Assembly (NCBI RefSeq): GCF_000430625.1
Contig: NZ_KE387179.1
Location: 1 to 58,941, forward strand
Direction: 5' to 3'
Length of the DNA: 58,941 nucleotides
From: Aneurinibacillus terranovensis DSM 18919
GTDB taxonomy: Bacteria > Bacillota > Bacilli > Aneurinibacillales > Aneurinibacillaceae
A program made the position numbers and the translations under genes. Of the stretch, positions 15,631 to 25,148 are shown one piece after another; position 1 is the stretch's first letter; each line of letters opens with the position of its first letter. The notes under the pieces were generated by a model. It was given only the letters and a program-made list of their open reading frames with translations, did no database searches and was not told the DNA's origin.

Positions 15631-17064
15631 CTATCTGCTTAATCGGCTTCTCAATTCCGTATACAGGATGAGAATCGGGCCGCTGTCGGCCTGGTTTATT
15701 ATCTGTACCGGTGTTTGGTTCTGGTTGGCGCCGGCAAGTTGAAGAGCGTGGGAAACGTTAATAAGCCCGTATCCATAATAAGGATCCCAACCGGTGGAAC
15801 CGAGTTCATCCGCTGAATTCTGAATGATGTTCATCACGTCCCGGTTGGATAATCCCGGGTTAACGGAGCGGATGAGAGCAGCGACACCGGTGACGTGCGG
15901 GCAGGCCATGGAAGTACCGGATAAAGCCGCATAGTCACTGTGGATGTAGGTGCTCGGAATGTTGACGCCGGGTGCCATAATGTCGAGATAGGAACCGTAG
16001 TTGGAAAAATCGGCCCGTTTGCCGCCGACATCCACGGCTCCGACGCTGAGAACTTCCGGATAAGCAGCCGGATAGCTTGGCTGTGACGTATTATCATTGC
16101 CCGAAGCAGCTACAAGAACCACATTTTTGCTGTAGGCATAACGGATGGCATCGTGCAGAGCCTGGGAAGGATGATAATTTCCAATGCTCATGTTAATGAC
16201 GCTGGCCCCGTGGTCAGTCGCCCATACGATTCCTTTTGCAATATCAAGCGAGGAACCGCTGCCGTCCGCGCCAATTCCTTTTACAGGCATAATGTTACTG
16301 TTCCAGCTAACTCCTGCGACGCCTTCTCTGTTGTTTGTTTTTGCCCCGATAATTCCGGCTACATGCGTTCCATGCCCGTTATCATCCTGCGGCTGCGAGC
16401 TGCCATTCAATACATTGTATCCCTGAGTGATTTTTCCGTTGAATTCGGGATGGTCATAATCAATACCTGTATCAACGGTTGCAACCACAACATTGGAACT
16501 TCCTTTGCTAATGTCCCACGCGCGTTCCATATCCATCATTGGCATATTCCATTGGTACTGGTAATAAAGTGTGTCATCGGGCACGGTCGTATGAGATAGC
16601 AATAAAAAATTGGGTTCTGCATAGTCTACATCTTTGCGTTTCTTGAAATAGGTAATTAACTGCCGTGTGGAAAGAGTTTTCGATTGGAATGTGTACGTCG
16701 ATTGGTGAACGTTTTTTATCTGCGCGCTTATCTCCCGGCAAATCACACGTACTTCCCGGGAGGAAAGTGACTTTTTAAATTTTACAGTCACCTCACGCTT
16801 CATGTAATGGCTTTTGCTTTTGTTGTTATGGTGAATCGTCACCACATGGGTGCTATTGTCGAGCTTCATTTTCGCTTCGTTGATTCGGTTCATATTATTG
16901 ATTTTTACAAAGTTTGCTTTTACTTTTTGGGGGGGAGCAGACTGTTGTTTAACAGTTGATGGCCCATTATCCGACGGGGCATGACCCCGATCAGGGACAA
17001 ACACGAGATAGGCTAATACCATAATTAACAAAGTGGCGGCACCGTACGTGATACGTTTCTTCAT
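15631..17064 (-). CDS. Secreted subtilisin-like serine protease (S8 family)
   Basis: 477 residues. An N-terminal signal segment (ATLLIMVLAYLVFV) is followed by an I9-type propeptide (EVTVKFKKSL ... DVDYAEPNF). The S8 domain has the full triad: Asp in VATVDTGIDYDHPEF, His in NGHGTHVAGIIGA, Ser in LSGTSMACPHVTGVAALI, and the oxyanion Asn in VAASGNDN. It is an extracellular endoprotease made as a zymogen. After the expected fold end (YGYGLINVSHALQLA) about 35 residues follow, ending in a basic tail; the tail may come from loss of the original stop. Confidence 0.93.
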   Translation of the reverse strand: MKKRITYGAATLLIMVLAYLVFVPDRGHAPSDNGPSTVKQQSAPPQKVKANFVKINNMNRINEAKMKLDNSTHVVTIHHNNKSKSHYMKREVTVKFKKSLSSREVRVICREISAQIKNVHQSTYTFQSKTLSTRQLITYFKKRKDVDYAEPNFLLLSHTTVPDDTLYYQYQWNMPMMDMERAWDISKGSSNVVVATVDTGIDYDHPEFNGKITQGYNVLNGSSQPQDDNGHGTHVAGIIGAKTNNREGVAGVSWNSNIMPVKGIGADGSGSSLDIAKGIVWATDHGASVINMSIGNYHPSQALHDAIRYAYSKNVVLVAASGNDNTSQPSYPAAYPEVLSVGAVDVGGKRADFSNYGSYLDIMAPGVNIPSTYIHSDYAALSGTSMACPHVTGVAALIRSVNPGLSNRDVMNIIQNSADELGSTGWDPYYGYGLINVSHALQLAGANQNQTPVQIINQADSGPILILYTELRSRLSR

Positions 17065-17326
17065 CTCACTTTACCTCCGTGGGCTATAAAAGGCTTTTTT
17101 ATAGCATGGGGTAAGGGGGCGAGAAGTATGAAAGGTGAATTTTAACAGGGTATCCATCTCACAAATCCGCAAAATGAAAAAAGAAAAAAATAAAAAAGTC
17201 GCAATTTTTAAAAGGAATTTTTGATATCCTGTCGAAAGAAATAGATAAGTGTTGTATAACAAGAATAGACAGAGTAATACACGTTGATAAAACGGAGAGA
17301 AAAAACTTCAGATGGGGGTTGGTACC

Positions 17327-19048
17327 ATGGCTACACAGGAAAGACTTCAGGAAGTTATGATGTTGGATGATTCAGCTAACTTAAAGAATTATGATGAAGC
17401 CGCAAATACAGCAAACTGGAAAGATGCTGAAGTTAATTTTTCGTGGCACGAAACAGGAAATGTTAACATCGTGTATGAAGCGATTGACAGGCACGTGGAT
17501 AGCGGACAGGGAGATAAACTGGCCCTGCTGTATACGGACGGTGTGCGGGAAGAACAGTATACGTACCGGCAACTGAGCGAGCTTTCCTGCCGTTTTGCAA
17601 ACGGGCTTCGTTCGAAAGGAATAAAGAAGGGTGACCGCGTATTTATTTTTATGCCAAGAAGCCCGGAACTGTATATTGCGCTACTGGGGATCGTCCGAAT
17701 TGGCGCGATCGCCGGGCCGCTGTTTGAAGCGTTTATGGAAGATGCCGTGAAAGACCGCTTGCTTGATAGCGGTTCTCTTGCAGTTGTTACAACCCCTGCT
17801 TTATTGTATCGCATCCCGGTAAACAGCCTGCCGGATTTAAAGTATGTTATTCTGGCAGATGCTGAGGAGAAGACGGCCGACAATGAAGTGTTGTTTGAAG
17901 AACTCATGGAGGTATCCGATGAGTATGTCATAGAGTGGGTAGACAGGGAAGATGGAATGCTGCTTCATTACACCTCCGGTTCAACCGGAAAGCCAAAAGG
18001 AGTATACCAGGTACATGATGCAATGATTCATCAGTATATGTCGGGAAAATGGACATATGATTTGCGGGAAGGGGATATTTACTGGTGTACCGCCGATCCC
18101 GGATGGGTAACAGGCACGTCTGCCGGAATGTGGTCCCCATGGTTAAACGGTGTGACCGTCGTACTGCGCGGCGGACGATTTAAGCCGGCCGACTGGTATG
18201 CCACACTGGATAAGTATAAAGTAAATGTTTGGTTTAGCGCGCCAACGGCGCTTCGTATGCTGATGGGTGAAGGGGATCAACTTCCCCGGCAGTTTGATTT
18301 ATCGAACCTGCGCCATATGCTGTCCGCCGGTGAGCCGCTCAATCCTGAGGTTATCCGTTGGGGGCTTGAAGTCCTTGGGCATCGCATTCATGATAACTGG
18401 TGGATGACTGAAACGGGCTCGTCTATTTGCGGCAACTACCGCTGTATGCCAATTCGCCCGGGCTCTATGGGAAAACCGCTTCCCGGCATAAAGATGGCCA
18501 TCGTTGATGACGAAGGAAAAGAACTTCCTCCTAATACGATGGGGAATCTGGCTATTATGCCTCCATGGCCTGCAATGATGCGTAAAATCTGGAACAATCC
18601 TGCTAAATACGAAGAATATTTTAAAACAGGATGGTATATGTCCGGTGATTCGGCGTATATGGATCAAGACGGTTATTTCTGGTTTGAAGGACGGGTGGAT
18701 GACGTCATTAATACGTCCGGCGAGCGGGTAGGGCCGTTCGAAGTTGAGAGTAAGCTTGTTGAACATCCCGCTGTTGCCGAGGCCGGTGTCATCGGCGTAC
18801 CTGACCCGGTTCGCGGAGAAATAATTAAAGCATTTATCACCCTCCGCAGTGGATTTGAAGAAACAGATGAATTGAAAGATGAAATACGCCTTTTTGTAAA
18901 AGAACGTCTGGCCGCGCATGCTGCGCCGCGGCAGATTGAGTTTAGAGATAAACTGCCGAAAACCCGTTCGGGTAAAATTATGCGCCGGGTATTAAAGGCG
19001 TGGGAACTGGGACTTCCGACAGGCGATATTTCTACAATGGAAGACTAA
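17327..19048 (+). CDS. acsA: Acetyl-CoA synthetase (acetate-CoA ligase)
   Basis: 573 residues from the ATG at 17327, 7 bases after GGGGGTT; an ATG at 17312 would add five residues but is poorly spaced from a ribosome site. Adenylation motifs are complete: HYTSGSTGKPKGVYQVH, WWMTETGSSICGN, GDSAYMDQDGYFWFEGR and the C-terminal LPKTRSGKIMRRVLKAW, whose Lys is the one acetylated to switch the enzyme off. It makes acetyl-CoA from acetate, ATP and CoA. No acuABC operon is adjacent. A terminator lies at 19129. Confidence 0.94.
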   Translation: MATQERLQEVMMLDDSANLKNYDEAANTANWKDAEVNFSWHETGNVNIVYEAIDRHVDSGQGDKLALLYTDGVREEQYTYRQLSELSCRFANGLRSKGIKKGDRVFIFMPRSPELYIALLGIVRIGAIAGPLFEAFMEDAVKDRLLDSGSLAVVTTPALLYRIPVNSLPDLKYVILADAEEKTADNEVLFEELMEVSDEYVIEWVDREDGMLLHYTSGSTGKPKGVYQVHDAMIHQYMSGKWTYDLREGDIYWCTADPGWVTGTSAGMWSPWLNGVTVVLRGGRFKPADWYATLDKYKVNVWFSAPTALRMLMGEGDQLPRQFDLSNLRHMLSAGEPLNPEVIRWGLEVLGHRIHDNWWMTETGSSICGNYRCMPIRPGSMGKPLPGIKMAIVDDEGKELPPNTMGNLAIMPPWPAMMRKIWNNPAKYEEYFKTGWYMSGDSAYMDQDGYFWFEGRVDDVINTSGERVGPFEVESKLVEHPAVAEAGVIGVPDPVRGEIIKAFITLRSGFEETDELKDEIRLFVKERLAAHAAPRQIEFRDKLPKTRSGKIMRRVLKAWELGLPTGDISTMED

Positions 19049-19128
19049 AGGAGTAAAACCTTCTATAGTCAGAATGGTTGACGTCCGATGGAATTGCCTG
19101 TACGATAAAAATATTGAATTATGTATCT

Positions 19129-19157
19129 CGCCACCTCCATCAGAGGTGGCTTTCGTC
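19129..19157 (+). terminator. Hairpin terminator after acsA
   Basis: GCCACCTC-CATCA-GAGGTGGC, a perfect 8-bp stem followed by TTTCGT. The T-run is short, so it may be weak or partly read through into the kinase gene. Confidence 0.6.
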
Positions 19158-19183
19158 ATTTGGATAAATAGGAGTGAAGCTAT

Positions 19184-20005
19184 ATGGGAACGTATCGGGC
19201 ACTGACTATTGCAGGATCAGACAGCGGTGGAGGAGCGGGTATTCAAGCCGATCTTAAAACGTTTCAGGAACTTGACGTGTATGGCATGTCGGTTCTGACG
19301 GCTTTAACCGCACAGAATACGCTGGGTGTACAGGATGTACTGCCAATTCCCCCGGAGTTTGTAGCCAAACAAATTGATTCCGTCCTTTCTGATATCGGGG
19401 TGGATGCAATCAAAACAGGCATGCTGTTTAATCGGCCGATCATTGAAACGGTAGTGGAAAAAATAAAACAGTATGAAATCAAAAATCTTGTTGTCGATCC
19501 GGTGATGATTGCGAAGGGGGGAGCTCCACTTCTATTGGAGGAAGCCATCGCGGCAGTCCGCGTTCATTTGCTGCCTATTGCAGAAGTCGTTACGCCCAAC
19601 ATTCCGGAAGCGGAAGTGTTGACCGGGCTGACGATTACAAATGTCGAACAAATGAAGGAAGCAGCCCGTATATTACACGGATGGGGAGCACAGCATGTGG
19701 TGGTAAAAGGGGGGCATGGCGGCGGAGCAGAAGTGACAGATATTCTATTTGACGGGTCGGCGTTTGTGGAATTCACAGGCACGCGGATTGAAACGCAACA
19801 TACACACGGGACAGGGTGTACCTTTGCCGCTGCCATTGCCGCGGGTCTCGCGGCACGGAAAACCGTCCGGGAAGCAGTGGAGCAGGCAAAAGCTTTTATC
19901 ACGGCCGCAATATCCGATACGCTGGGCATCGGTTCCGGCCACGGGCCGACTAATCATTGGGCTTACAAGCGTAGACGAAATTTGCAGGACATGGAGTCCA
20001 GATAA
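19184..20005 (+). CDS. thiD: Hydroxymethylpyrimidine (phosphate) kinase / pyridoxal kinase (ThiD/PdxK type)
   Basis: 273 residues. The ribokinase-like fold is clear: ALTIAGSDSGGGAGIQADLKTF at the start, VDPVMIAKGGAPLL, the anion-hole motif HTHGTGCTFAAAIAAGLA near 210, and the VTPNIPEAEVLTG segment. The enzyme phosphorylates HMP and HMP-P for thiamine synthesis; Bacillales copies outside thi operons often act as PdxK on pyridoxine. No thi gene and no TPP riboswitch is adjacent, so the PdxK role is possible. Start supported by AGGAGTGAAGCT. Confidence 0.88.
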   Translation: MGTYRALTIAGSDSGGGAGIQADLKTFQELDVYGMSVLTALTAQNTLGVQDVLPIPPEFVAKQIDSVLSDIGVDAIKTGMLFNRPIIETVVEKIKQYEIKNLVVDPVMIAKGGAPLLLEEAIAAVRVHLLPIAEVVTPNIPEAEVLTGLTITNVEQMKEAARILHGWGAQHVVVKGGHGGGAEVTDILFDGSAFVEFTGTRIETQHTHGTGCTFAAAIAAGLAARKTVREAVEQAKAFITAAISDTLGIGSGHGPTNHWAYKRRRNLQDMESR

Positions 20006-20060
20006 GCAGGTGAGTATAAATCTTAATGTGGAGTCCACATAAAACAGTAAATGCAGATGG

Positions 20061-20096
20061 AAGAAGACGGCTTATGATAGCCGTCTTCCGGTTTTT
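20061..20096. terminator. Terminator between thiD and the phasin-like gene
   Basis: A perfect 10-bp stem GAAGACGGCT/AGCCGTCTTC with 6-base loop followed by CGGTTTTTA. Convergent genes flank it. Confidence 0.8.
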
Positions 20097-20132
20097 ATTT
20101 TGTCAGCGTATTTTTCAAGTCTTCCGCGGTGT

Positions 20133-20510
20133 CTAGGATTTGGTTTTCGCCAGATTTTCTCCTGCTGTCGTTAATTTGTCGACCGCTGCGTGGATCGCAT
20201 GCAGCTTGGGAAATAATTCGTCGTCGAGCCGGTCATCTAATTTTTCTACTTTATCTTCCAGTTGAATCACAAGTTGGGCGAGGCGCGCAATTTCATCTTT
20301 GCTGGGGAGATTGTTTTCAGCCAGGATTTGATCAACCGTTTTTTTATAGTGATCCTGAGAATAGAAAAACCATTTCTGCAATTGGCCGACCCAGGCTGCG
20401 TACTCGTCGGTCTTCACCCAGTCATCAATCGTCTTCCCCCATGTTTTTTCCACCATATCATACCAGCTCTTCCATACTTGAATCGGATCGAATGTTTGAT
20501 TCACTATCAT
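20133..20510 (-). CDS. Phasin/PhaE-like helical protein (probable PHA granule-associated)
   Basis: 125 residues, all helical and soluble. The N-terminal half is rich in Trp (VWKSWYDMVEKTWGKTIDDWVK; WVGQLQKWFF), and the second half holds NNLPSKDEIARLAQLVIQLEDKVEKLDDRLD. That segment closely resembles the C-terminal part of PhaE/PhaR and class III phasins (LPxxxEI.....I..LE..V..L). Such proteins coat polyhydroxyalkanoate granules or stabilise PHA synthase. No phaC is in the window. Ribosome site AGGAGGAGATTTGA. The family is inferred from pattern only. Confidence 0.6.
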   Translation of the reverse strand: MIVNQTFDPIQVWKSWYDMVEKTWGKTIDDWVKTDEYAAWVGQLQKWFFYSQDHYKKTVDQILAENNLPSKDEIARLAQLVIQLEDKVEKLDDRLDDELFPKLHAIHAAVDKLTTAGENLAKTKS

Positions 20511-20763
20511 TCAAATCTCCTCCTGTTCCTCATTTTTCCTAACTCCTACTCTTATAGCAATAAGTACTCGCTAATGATACAAATATTGCTTATCTGTTGA
20601 TTTCGAGTTATCTGTTAAATGATATCGTCACGAAATTTTCCATAAAATCAACAAAATATTTTTATATATTTATATTCAATCAGGAGGTGTTTATTCGTCT
20701 GCGCCGAAATTAACTAGGAAGAATGTATTACGTGCTTGCTTTATGATTGGGGGAGGACAGCTG

Positions 20764-22434
20764 ATGTTTACAAAAATAAACGATTTATCTATTAAAGTGA
20801 AATTAACGGTTACTATCCTGCTGATAACGATTATCCCGTTAATGGTATCCGGTTTTTTAAGTTATCGGGAGGCTAATACGGCGGTATACAATATGACGGT
20901 AGAGGATTTAAAGTATATTACTTCAATTAAATCCCAGCAGTTGGAACCGCTGACACAAAGCAGTCAGGTTGATCAGGCAGTCAAGGATAAAATAGATAAA
21001 ATCGTAAAAGACGTGCAGGACCATTATTATAAGCCAAACGGCCTCGGTGGATATGCCTACATCCTTAATGATAAAGGACAAATCGTTTTTCATCCTGATT
21101 CATCGATGATTGGGCAAAGTCTGGCACAGGAATCTTTTGTAAAAGATATAATGAGCCAAAAAAGCGGTTATATTACCTATCCATGGAAAGGTGAAGAAAA
21201 AGTGGCTTCCTTTGTCCAACTGCCGAATGGCTGGGAATTTGTCATCGGCAGCTATTATAAGGATATGACCCATTCTATTGCAGCGATTCAAACACAAATG
21301 TTTATCATCAGCCTGATTGCTGCTGTCCTGTCTGTTGTTGTGGGTTATTTCATTGTCTATGCGATTACAAGGCCGATTAAAGAGCTGGTGGCCGCGATGC
21401 ATAAGGCGGAGGCAGGGGATGTAACGGTTTCCGTCAAGCAGGGTTCAAACGACGAAATCGGCCAATTAACGCATATATTTAACGCGATGATTTCGGAATT
21501 CCGGCGTTTGCTTACGACGGTGCACCAGGTGTCGGAGCAGGTTGCGGCTTCTTCTGAAGAACTTACAGCCAGCGCTCATGAAAGCACGCGTGCTTCTGAA
21601 CAAATCGCGCAGGCTTCCCAGGAAATTGCCAGCGGAACAGAAGCCCAGATGGAAAGCGTTCGCAATACAAGCACATCTTTGCATGAAATGAGCGGTAAGA
21701 TTAAAGAAATCGCCGATAAGATTCATGCGGTTAAACACGATTCCCATGTAGCGATTCAATATGCCCACGACGGGGAAAAGTCTCTAGAGAAAGTGGGCTG
21801 GGAAATGAACGATATCTCAGAGAAGGTAAGTCAGACGGAACATCAGATTCGGGACCTCGGTAACCGTTCGGAATCCATCATAGGGATTATCAGCACCATC
21901 CGGGAAATAAGCGACCAGACCAATCTTCTTGCCTTGAATGCGGCTATTGAAGCAGCCCGCGCTGGCGATCAGGGTAAAAGCTTTGCGGTTGTTGCCCAGG
22001 AGATTCGTAAACTGGCAGAACAGTCCGGCCGTTCCGCGAGTGAGATTGCGGATCTGATCTCGGATATCCACAGCAAAATCAATACGTCTGTCACTTCTAT
22101 GTCAGAAAGCAGTGCGGCTGTTTCGGAAGGTCGGGAAGTCGTGGAAAAGGCGGGAGGCGCATTCACAAGTATATTAAAAGCGATTGAGGACTTAAATCTT
22201 CAGATTGAGCAGGTTACTATGTCTGCGGAAATTATTGCGGGAGGAACGGCGCGCATCGTGCAGCAGGGAGATGAGATTTCCCGGCTTGCCGCAGTCGCTT
22301 CGGCTGATACACAGGAGGTCGCAGCTGCGTCCCAGGAGCAGACCGCAACGATGCAGGAGATTAATGCCGCATCTGAAATGCTTGCCAAGATGGCCGAAGA
22401 GCTTCAGCAGCATGTGAGCCGTTTTAAAATTTAG
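20764..22434 (+). CDS. Methyl-accepting chemotaxis protein with extracellular Cache domain
   Basis: 556 residues from the ATG at 20764, after GGGGGAGG. TM1 (about 12-34) precedes a single Cache domain of about 140 residues ([34 protein letters not shown]-like strand; [13 protein letters not shown]). TM2 (about 182-205) leads to a HAMP domain ([21 protein letters not shown]) and the signalling hairpin tip [21 protein letters not shown]. Single-Cache receptors of this form sense small organic acids or amines; the ligand cannot be told. Alone on the plus strand, with about 250 AT-rich bases upstream where I find no clear sigma-D promoter. Confidence 0.93.
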   Translation: MFTKINDLSIKVKLTVTILLITIIPLMVSGFLSYREANTAVYNMTVEDLKYITSIKSQQLEPLTQSSQVDQAVKDKIDKIVKDVQDHYYKPNGLGGYAYILNDKGQIVFHPDSSMIGQSLAQESFVKDIMSQKSGYITYPWKGEEKVASFVQLPNGWEFVIGSYYKDMTHSIAAIQTQMFIISLIAAVLSVVVGYFIVYAITRPIKELVAAMHKAEAGDVTVSVKQGSNDEIGQLTHIFNAMISEFRRLLTTVHQVSEQVAASSEELTASAHESTRASEQIAQASQEIASGTEAQMESVRNTSTSLHEMSGKIKEIADKIHAVKHDSHVAIQYAHDGEKSLEKVGWEMNDISEKVSQTEHQIRDLGNRSESIIGIISTIREISDQTNLLALNAAIEAARAGDQGKSFAVVAQEIRKLAEQSGRSASEIADLISDIHSKINTSVTSMSESSAAVSEGREVVEKAGGAFTSILKAIEDLNLQIEQVTMSAEIIAGGTARIVQQGDEISRLAAVASADTQEVAAASQEQTATMQEINAASEMLAKMAEELQQHVSRFKI

Positions 22435-22493
22435 GATGTAGAATTCCCCCTGTTTCTCCGGTAAAATGAAGGAACAGGGCGGAGGTGAAACAA

Positions 22494-23078
22494 TTGGATT
22501 ATGTAGATCGCAACCGCGCATCCTTTAATAAATTAGCAAATCAATCCTTAGCCAAATGGCGGCACAGGGATTTAACCATGCAGTTTATTTCCGCTTTCCA
22601 AATGCTGCTCGGGGGAAACAGGGTGCTCGATTTAGGATGCGGGGCAGGACACGATGCATTACGATTAAAGCGGTATGACTTACAGGTGCAGGGTTTGGAT
22701 ATTAGTGAAGTAATGCTCGAACAGGCGAAGCAGCAGGTCAGCGGGGTGGAATTCATTCAAGGAGACTTTCGCAGCATTCCTACAGAGGAGGGCCTGTATG
22801 ACGGCGTCTGGGCCAACGCCTCCCTTATTTATTTAACAAAGGATGACCTGCAAAAGGCGCTCGATGAAGTATATCGCGTTCTTAAGACGGGTGGTGTTTT
22901 CTTTTCATCTTATCGCATAGGTCAGGGCAGCCTCGTTGTCGATAACATTTTTCATCAGTTTTATGAGCAGGAAGAAATTGAGAATATTCTCCGGCGGCAT
23001 GGGTTTCGCATTTTTGACAGGACGAACACCGGACAGCAGGACGAATTATTTTTAAGTCTTTCTGCCATTAAACAATAA
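22494..23078 (+). CDS. Class I SAM-dependent methyltransferase
   Basis: 194 residues. The TTG at 22494 is chosen because GGAGGT lies 7 bases before it; an upstream GTG overlaps that site. Motif I VLDLGCGAGHDALRL (about 45-59), the ribose-binding acidic VQGLDISEVML, FIQGDFRSIP and LKTGGVFFSSYR mark a Methyltransf_11/25 small-molecule enzyme. The substrate is unknown. Followed by a terminator at 23088, and only 60 bases after the chemoreceptor. Confidence 0.85.
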   Translation: MDYVDRNRASFNKLANQSLAKWRHRDLTMQFISAFQMLLGGNRVLDLGCGAGHDALRLKRYDLQVQGLDISEVMLEQAKQQVSGVEFIQGDFRSIPTEEGLYDGVWANASLIYLTKDDLQKALDEVYRVLKTGGVFFSSYRIGQGSLVVDNIFHQFYEQEEIENILRRHGFRIFDRTNTGQQDELFLSLSAIKQ

Positions 23079-23087
23079 ACGTACATA

Positions 23088-23122
23088 ATGGGCCATGGGT
23101 TCTTTCTCCATGGCCCTTCGTT
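23088..23122 (+). terminator. Hairpin terminator after the methyltransferase
   Basis: GGGCCATGG pairs with CCATGGCCC (9 bp) around TTCTTTCT and is followed by TTCGTTTCG, a weak T-run. Confidence 0.6.
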
Positions 23123-23299
23123 TCGTACGAGCCAGGTTTTCTTTTACATAAAAAGCATGAAAATTATTTCCAAACTGAAAATAATAACATTTTGTGTTTC
23201 ATGCTACAGGCCTTGGATGACAGGAAAGATCATGATAGGATAAAAATAGCAATACGTTACATATAATTAAAATAATCTATATTATAGAGGTGTAAAACA

Positions 23300-23809
23300 A
23301 TGGAAGCAAAAACTGTCAAACAATCCCGTACGATTAACGCCTCACTTGTTCTTCCATCGGACACCAATAACCGTGGAACGATTTTTGGAGGAAATGTGAT
23401 GAGCTACATAGATGAGGTAGCAGCGATTACCGCTATGCGGCACTCACGCAGATCAGTGGTTACAGCCTCCACAGATTCCGTCGATTTCATCACACCGGCA
23501 AACGTCGGAAACTCTGTTTGCCTGGAAGCGAGTGTCGCCTCGGTGGGGAGAACCTCGATGGAGATTTTTGTTAAAGTAATTTCGGAAGATTTATTTACCG
23601 GAAAGCGCGAGCTTACTACCACCGCTTTTACAACGTTTGTTGCTCTGGATGAAAAAGGAAACCCCACGGAAGTTCCGGGAATTATCCCTGAAACGGAAGA
23701 AGAAAAGCTCCTGTTTGAGACAGCGCCCCAGCGCAAGAAAATGCGTGATGAAAGAAGAAAGCATAACAATGACTTCGTAAAAAACTTGCGGATTGACAAG
23801 ATGATTTAA
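23300..23809 (+). CDS. Acyl-CoA thioesterase (hotdog fold, YkhA/BACH-like)
   Basis: 169 residues with one hotdog domain: SLVLPSDTNNRGTIFGGNVMSYIDEVAA places the catalytic Asn/Asp-bearing helix, followed by SVDFITPANVGNSVCLEASV. Enzymes of this group hydrolyse medium/long acyl-CoA to free acid and CoA. The basic tail RKKMRDERRKHNNDFV resembles YkhA of Bacillus. Ribosome site GAGGTG. An imperfect hairpin with T-run follows (23823-23876). Confidence 0.9.
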   Translation: MEAKTVKQSRTINASLVLPSDTNNRGTIFGGNVMSYIDEVAAITAMRHSRRSVVTASTDSVDFITPANVGNSVCLEASVASVGRTSMEIFVKVISEDLFTGKRELTTTAFTTFVALDEKGNPTEVPGIIPETEEEKLLFETAPQRKKMRDERRKHNNDFVKNLRIDKMI

Positions 23810-23822
23810 TTGAACTTAAAAA

Positions 23823-23876
23823 AACCCGTGTAACGATGCTCCTGGTAAACAGGAAGAAACCTTACCGGGTTTTTTG
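23823..23876 (+). terminator. Branched terminator after the thioesterase gene
   Basis: An outer stem AACCCG-TGTAA/TTA-CCGGGTT encloses a small inner hairpin CCTG-CAGG and is followed by T6. A second hairpin (CGCC..TAGGCA / TGCCTA..GGCG) lies at about 23911-23942 before the coat-like gene. Confidence 0.6.
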
Positions 23877-23999
23877 TTTTTCTTTTGCCTTTATGGGCGA
23901 ATCCCTAATTTATCGCCGCATAGGCAAACGTCGTGCCTACGGGCGTTTGACCTGAATAAGGTGTAAAAAGATTTATTTTCAATAACTGGAGGGTTGAGC

Positions 24000-24359
24000 A
24001 TGGATCATTATTATGGACCCGATATGGGCTATATGGGCAATGAATACATCATGAAATACTATTACCATATGGAAAAAACAAAGTATTACCAACTTCAATG
24101 CCGAAAATATTGGTATCACAAAGGGTACTACAGGAAGTTCTATAGCATGTATGTCTATCATAAGAGAATGTATGAACGATTTTATAAAAAAATAATTGAA
24201 ATACCGTCTTTCCAATCGTATGGGATGATGCCAACCTGGCAAATGGAAGCGGCAATGCCGATGGCAGAGTATGTCTACCCGTTGTCGGGAAATCCGAGTG
24301 AGCCGACCCATCCCGTTCCGCTCCCGGGCTATATGTGGGGCGAATCCAGCAGCAGCTAG
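24000..24359 (+). CDS. Tyr/Met-rich spore coat-like protein
   Basis: 119 residues, start ATG at 24000 after GGAGGG. The composition is striking: about 23 Tyr and 15 Met, arranged as YYYHMEKTKYYQLQCRKYWYHKG and YYRKFYSMYVYHK, then a Pro-rich C-terminus (VYPLSGNPSEPTHPVPLPGY) ending in SSSS. Such Tyr-rich, low-complexity proteins are typical of spore coats (CotE/CotX/SafA-dependent layers), where tyrosines are oxidatively cross-linked. No homologue is recognised, so coat function is inferred from composition only. Confidence 0.6.
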   Translation: MDHYYGPDMGYMGNEYIMKYYYHMEKTKYYQLQCRKYWYHKGYYRKFYSMYVYHKRMYERFYKKIIEIPSFQSYGMMPTWQMEAAMPMAEYVYPLSGNPSEPTHPVPLPGYMWGESSSS

Positions 24360-24389
24360 CAATTAAACCCCGTACAGAAAACATAATGT

Positions 24390-25148
24390 TTACTCTTTCG
24401 GCCACCCCAAGAATTGGTGGGCCCGGGTGAACAGAGCAGGATAAATGAGAAAGCCAAGCAGGATACTGGTTAACGCGGCGGCCGCGGTGAAAGAGAACAT
24501 GATAAGGAGCTGGTAGCGGACCGCCGTAACCGGGCTTGTTCCACCGATGATTAAGCCGGTCATCATGCCCGGAAGTTGGACAAGTCCCACCGTTTTCAGC
24601 GAGTCGATAGTGGGAATCATCCCCGCTTTAATGGACTCTACATTCATTCGTTCGCTTGCCTGATGTGATGTTGCACCCAGGGAAAGGGCAACCAGGATTT
24701 CCTGCTGCATCGATTCAGCCCGCTGTTTCATCTGGTTGAGCAGCAAAGAGGAAACAACCATAGCATTGCCGATAATCATGCCGCTAATCGGAATAATCGA
24801 TTGAGGTTGAGGCTTCACCAGGTGCAGAACTAGCATCAATCCCATGGTAACAGCTGTCACAAAACCGATCACAAAAAAAATCCGCCAAAAAATATACGGT
24901 ATCCCTTTTCCACGGGTTGCGGAATTCCTTGCCGCAACGAGTACCATGACGAGCAGCATTAGCAGGATAAACAACGCATTATGGGCGGAAAACACGAAGG
25001 ACAATACATAGCCTACAGCCACTAACTGAATAGCGGCGCGCACCGTACCTATCAGTAAATCCCGCTCAAGTTGTAGATGGAGCCGGAGAGAAATAGCCAT
25101 CGCAATAAAAACAAAGCCTACGGTGATAAACGTGTCTGTTACGCTCAT
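24390..25148 (-). CDS. fetB: ABC transporter permease, UPF0014/FetB family
   Basis: 252 residues, about 7 membrane helices (VGFVFIAMAISLRLHLQLERDLLIGTVRAAIQLVAVGYVL at the start). The block GMIIGNAMVVSSLLLNQM and the motif SLGATSHQASE are characteristic of FetB/YbbM permeases. E. coli FetAB exports iron and protects from oxidative stress; B. subtilis YjkAB is related. The ATG at 25148 overlaps the stop of the ATPase gene (ATGA), so the two are coupled. There is a short extension option upstream, not preferred. Confidence 0.85.
   Translation of the reverse strand: MSVTDTFITVGFVFIAMAISLRLHLQLERDLLIGTVRAAIQLVAVGYVLSFVFSAHNALFILLMLLVMVLVAARNSATRGKGIPYIFWRIFFVIGFVTAVTMGLMLVLHLVKPQPQSIIPISGMIIGNAMVVSSLLLNQMKQRAESMQQEILVALSLGATSHQASERMNVESIKAGMIPTIDSLKTVGLVQLPGMMTGLIIGGTSPVTAVRYQLLIMFSFTAAAALTSILLGFLIYPALFTRAHQFLGWPKE

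Noticed and set aside
15453-15671. 72-codon plus-strand open frame with a signal-like start
   Set aside because: Has a fair ribosome site but unlikely composition, and it overlaps the protease gene end. Possibly a decayed gene, not a supported CDS.
18299-18919. 206-codon minus-strand open frame inside acsA
   Set aside because: It lies wholly inside the acetyl-CoA synthetase gene, whose motifs are complete, and has no ribosome site.
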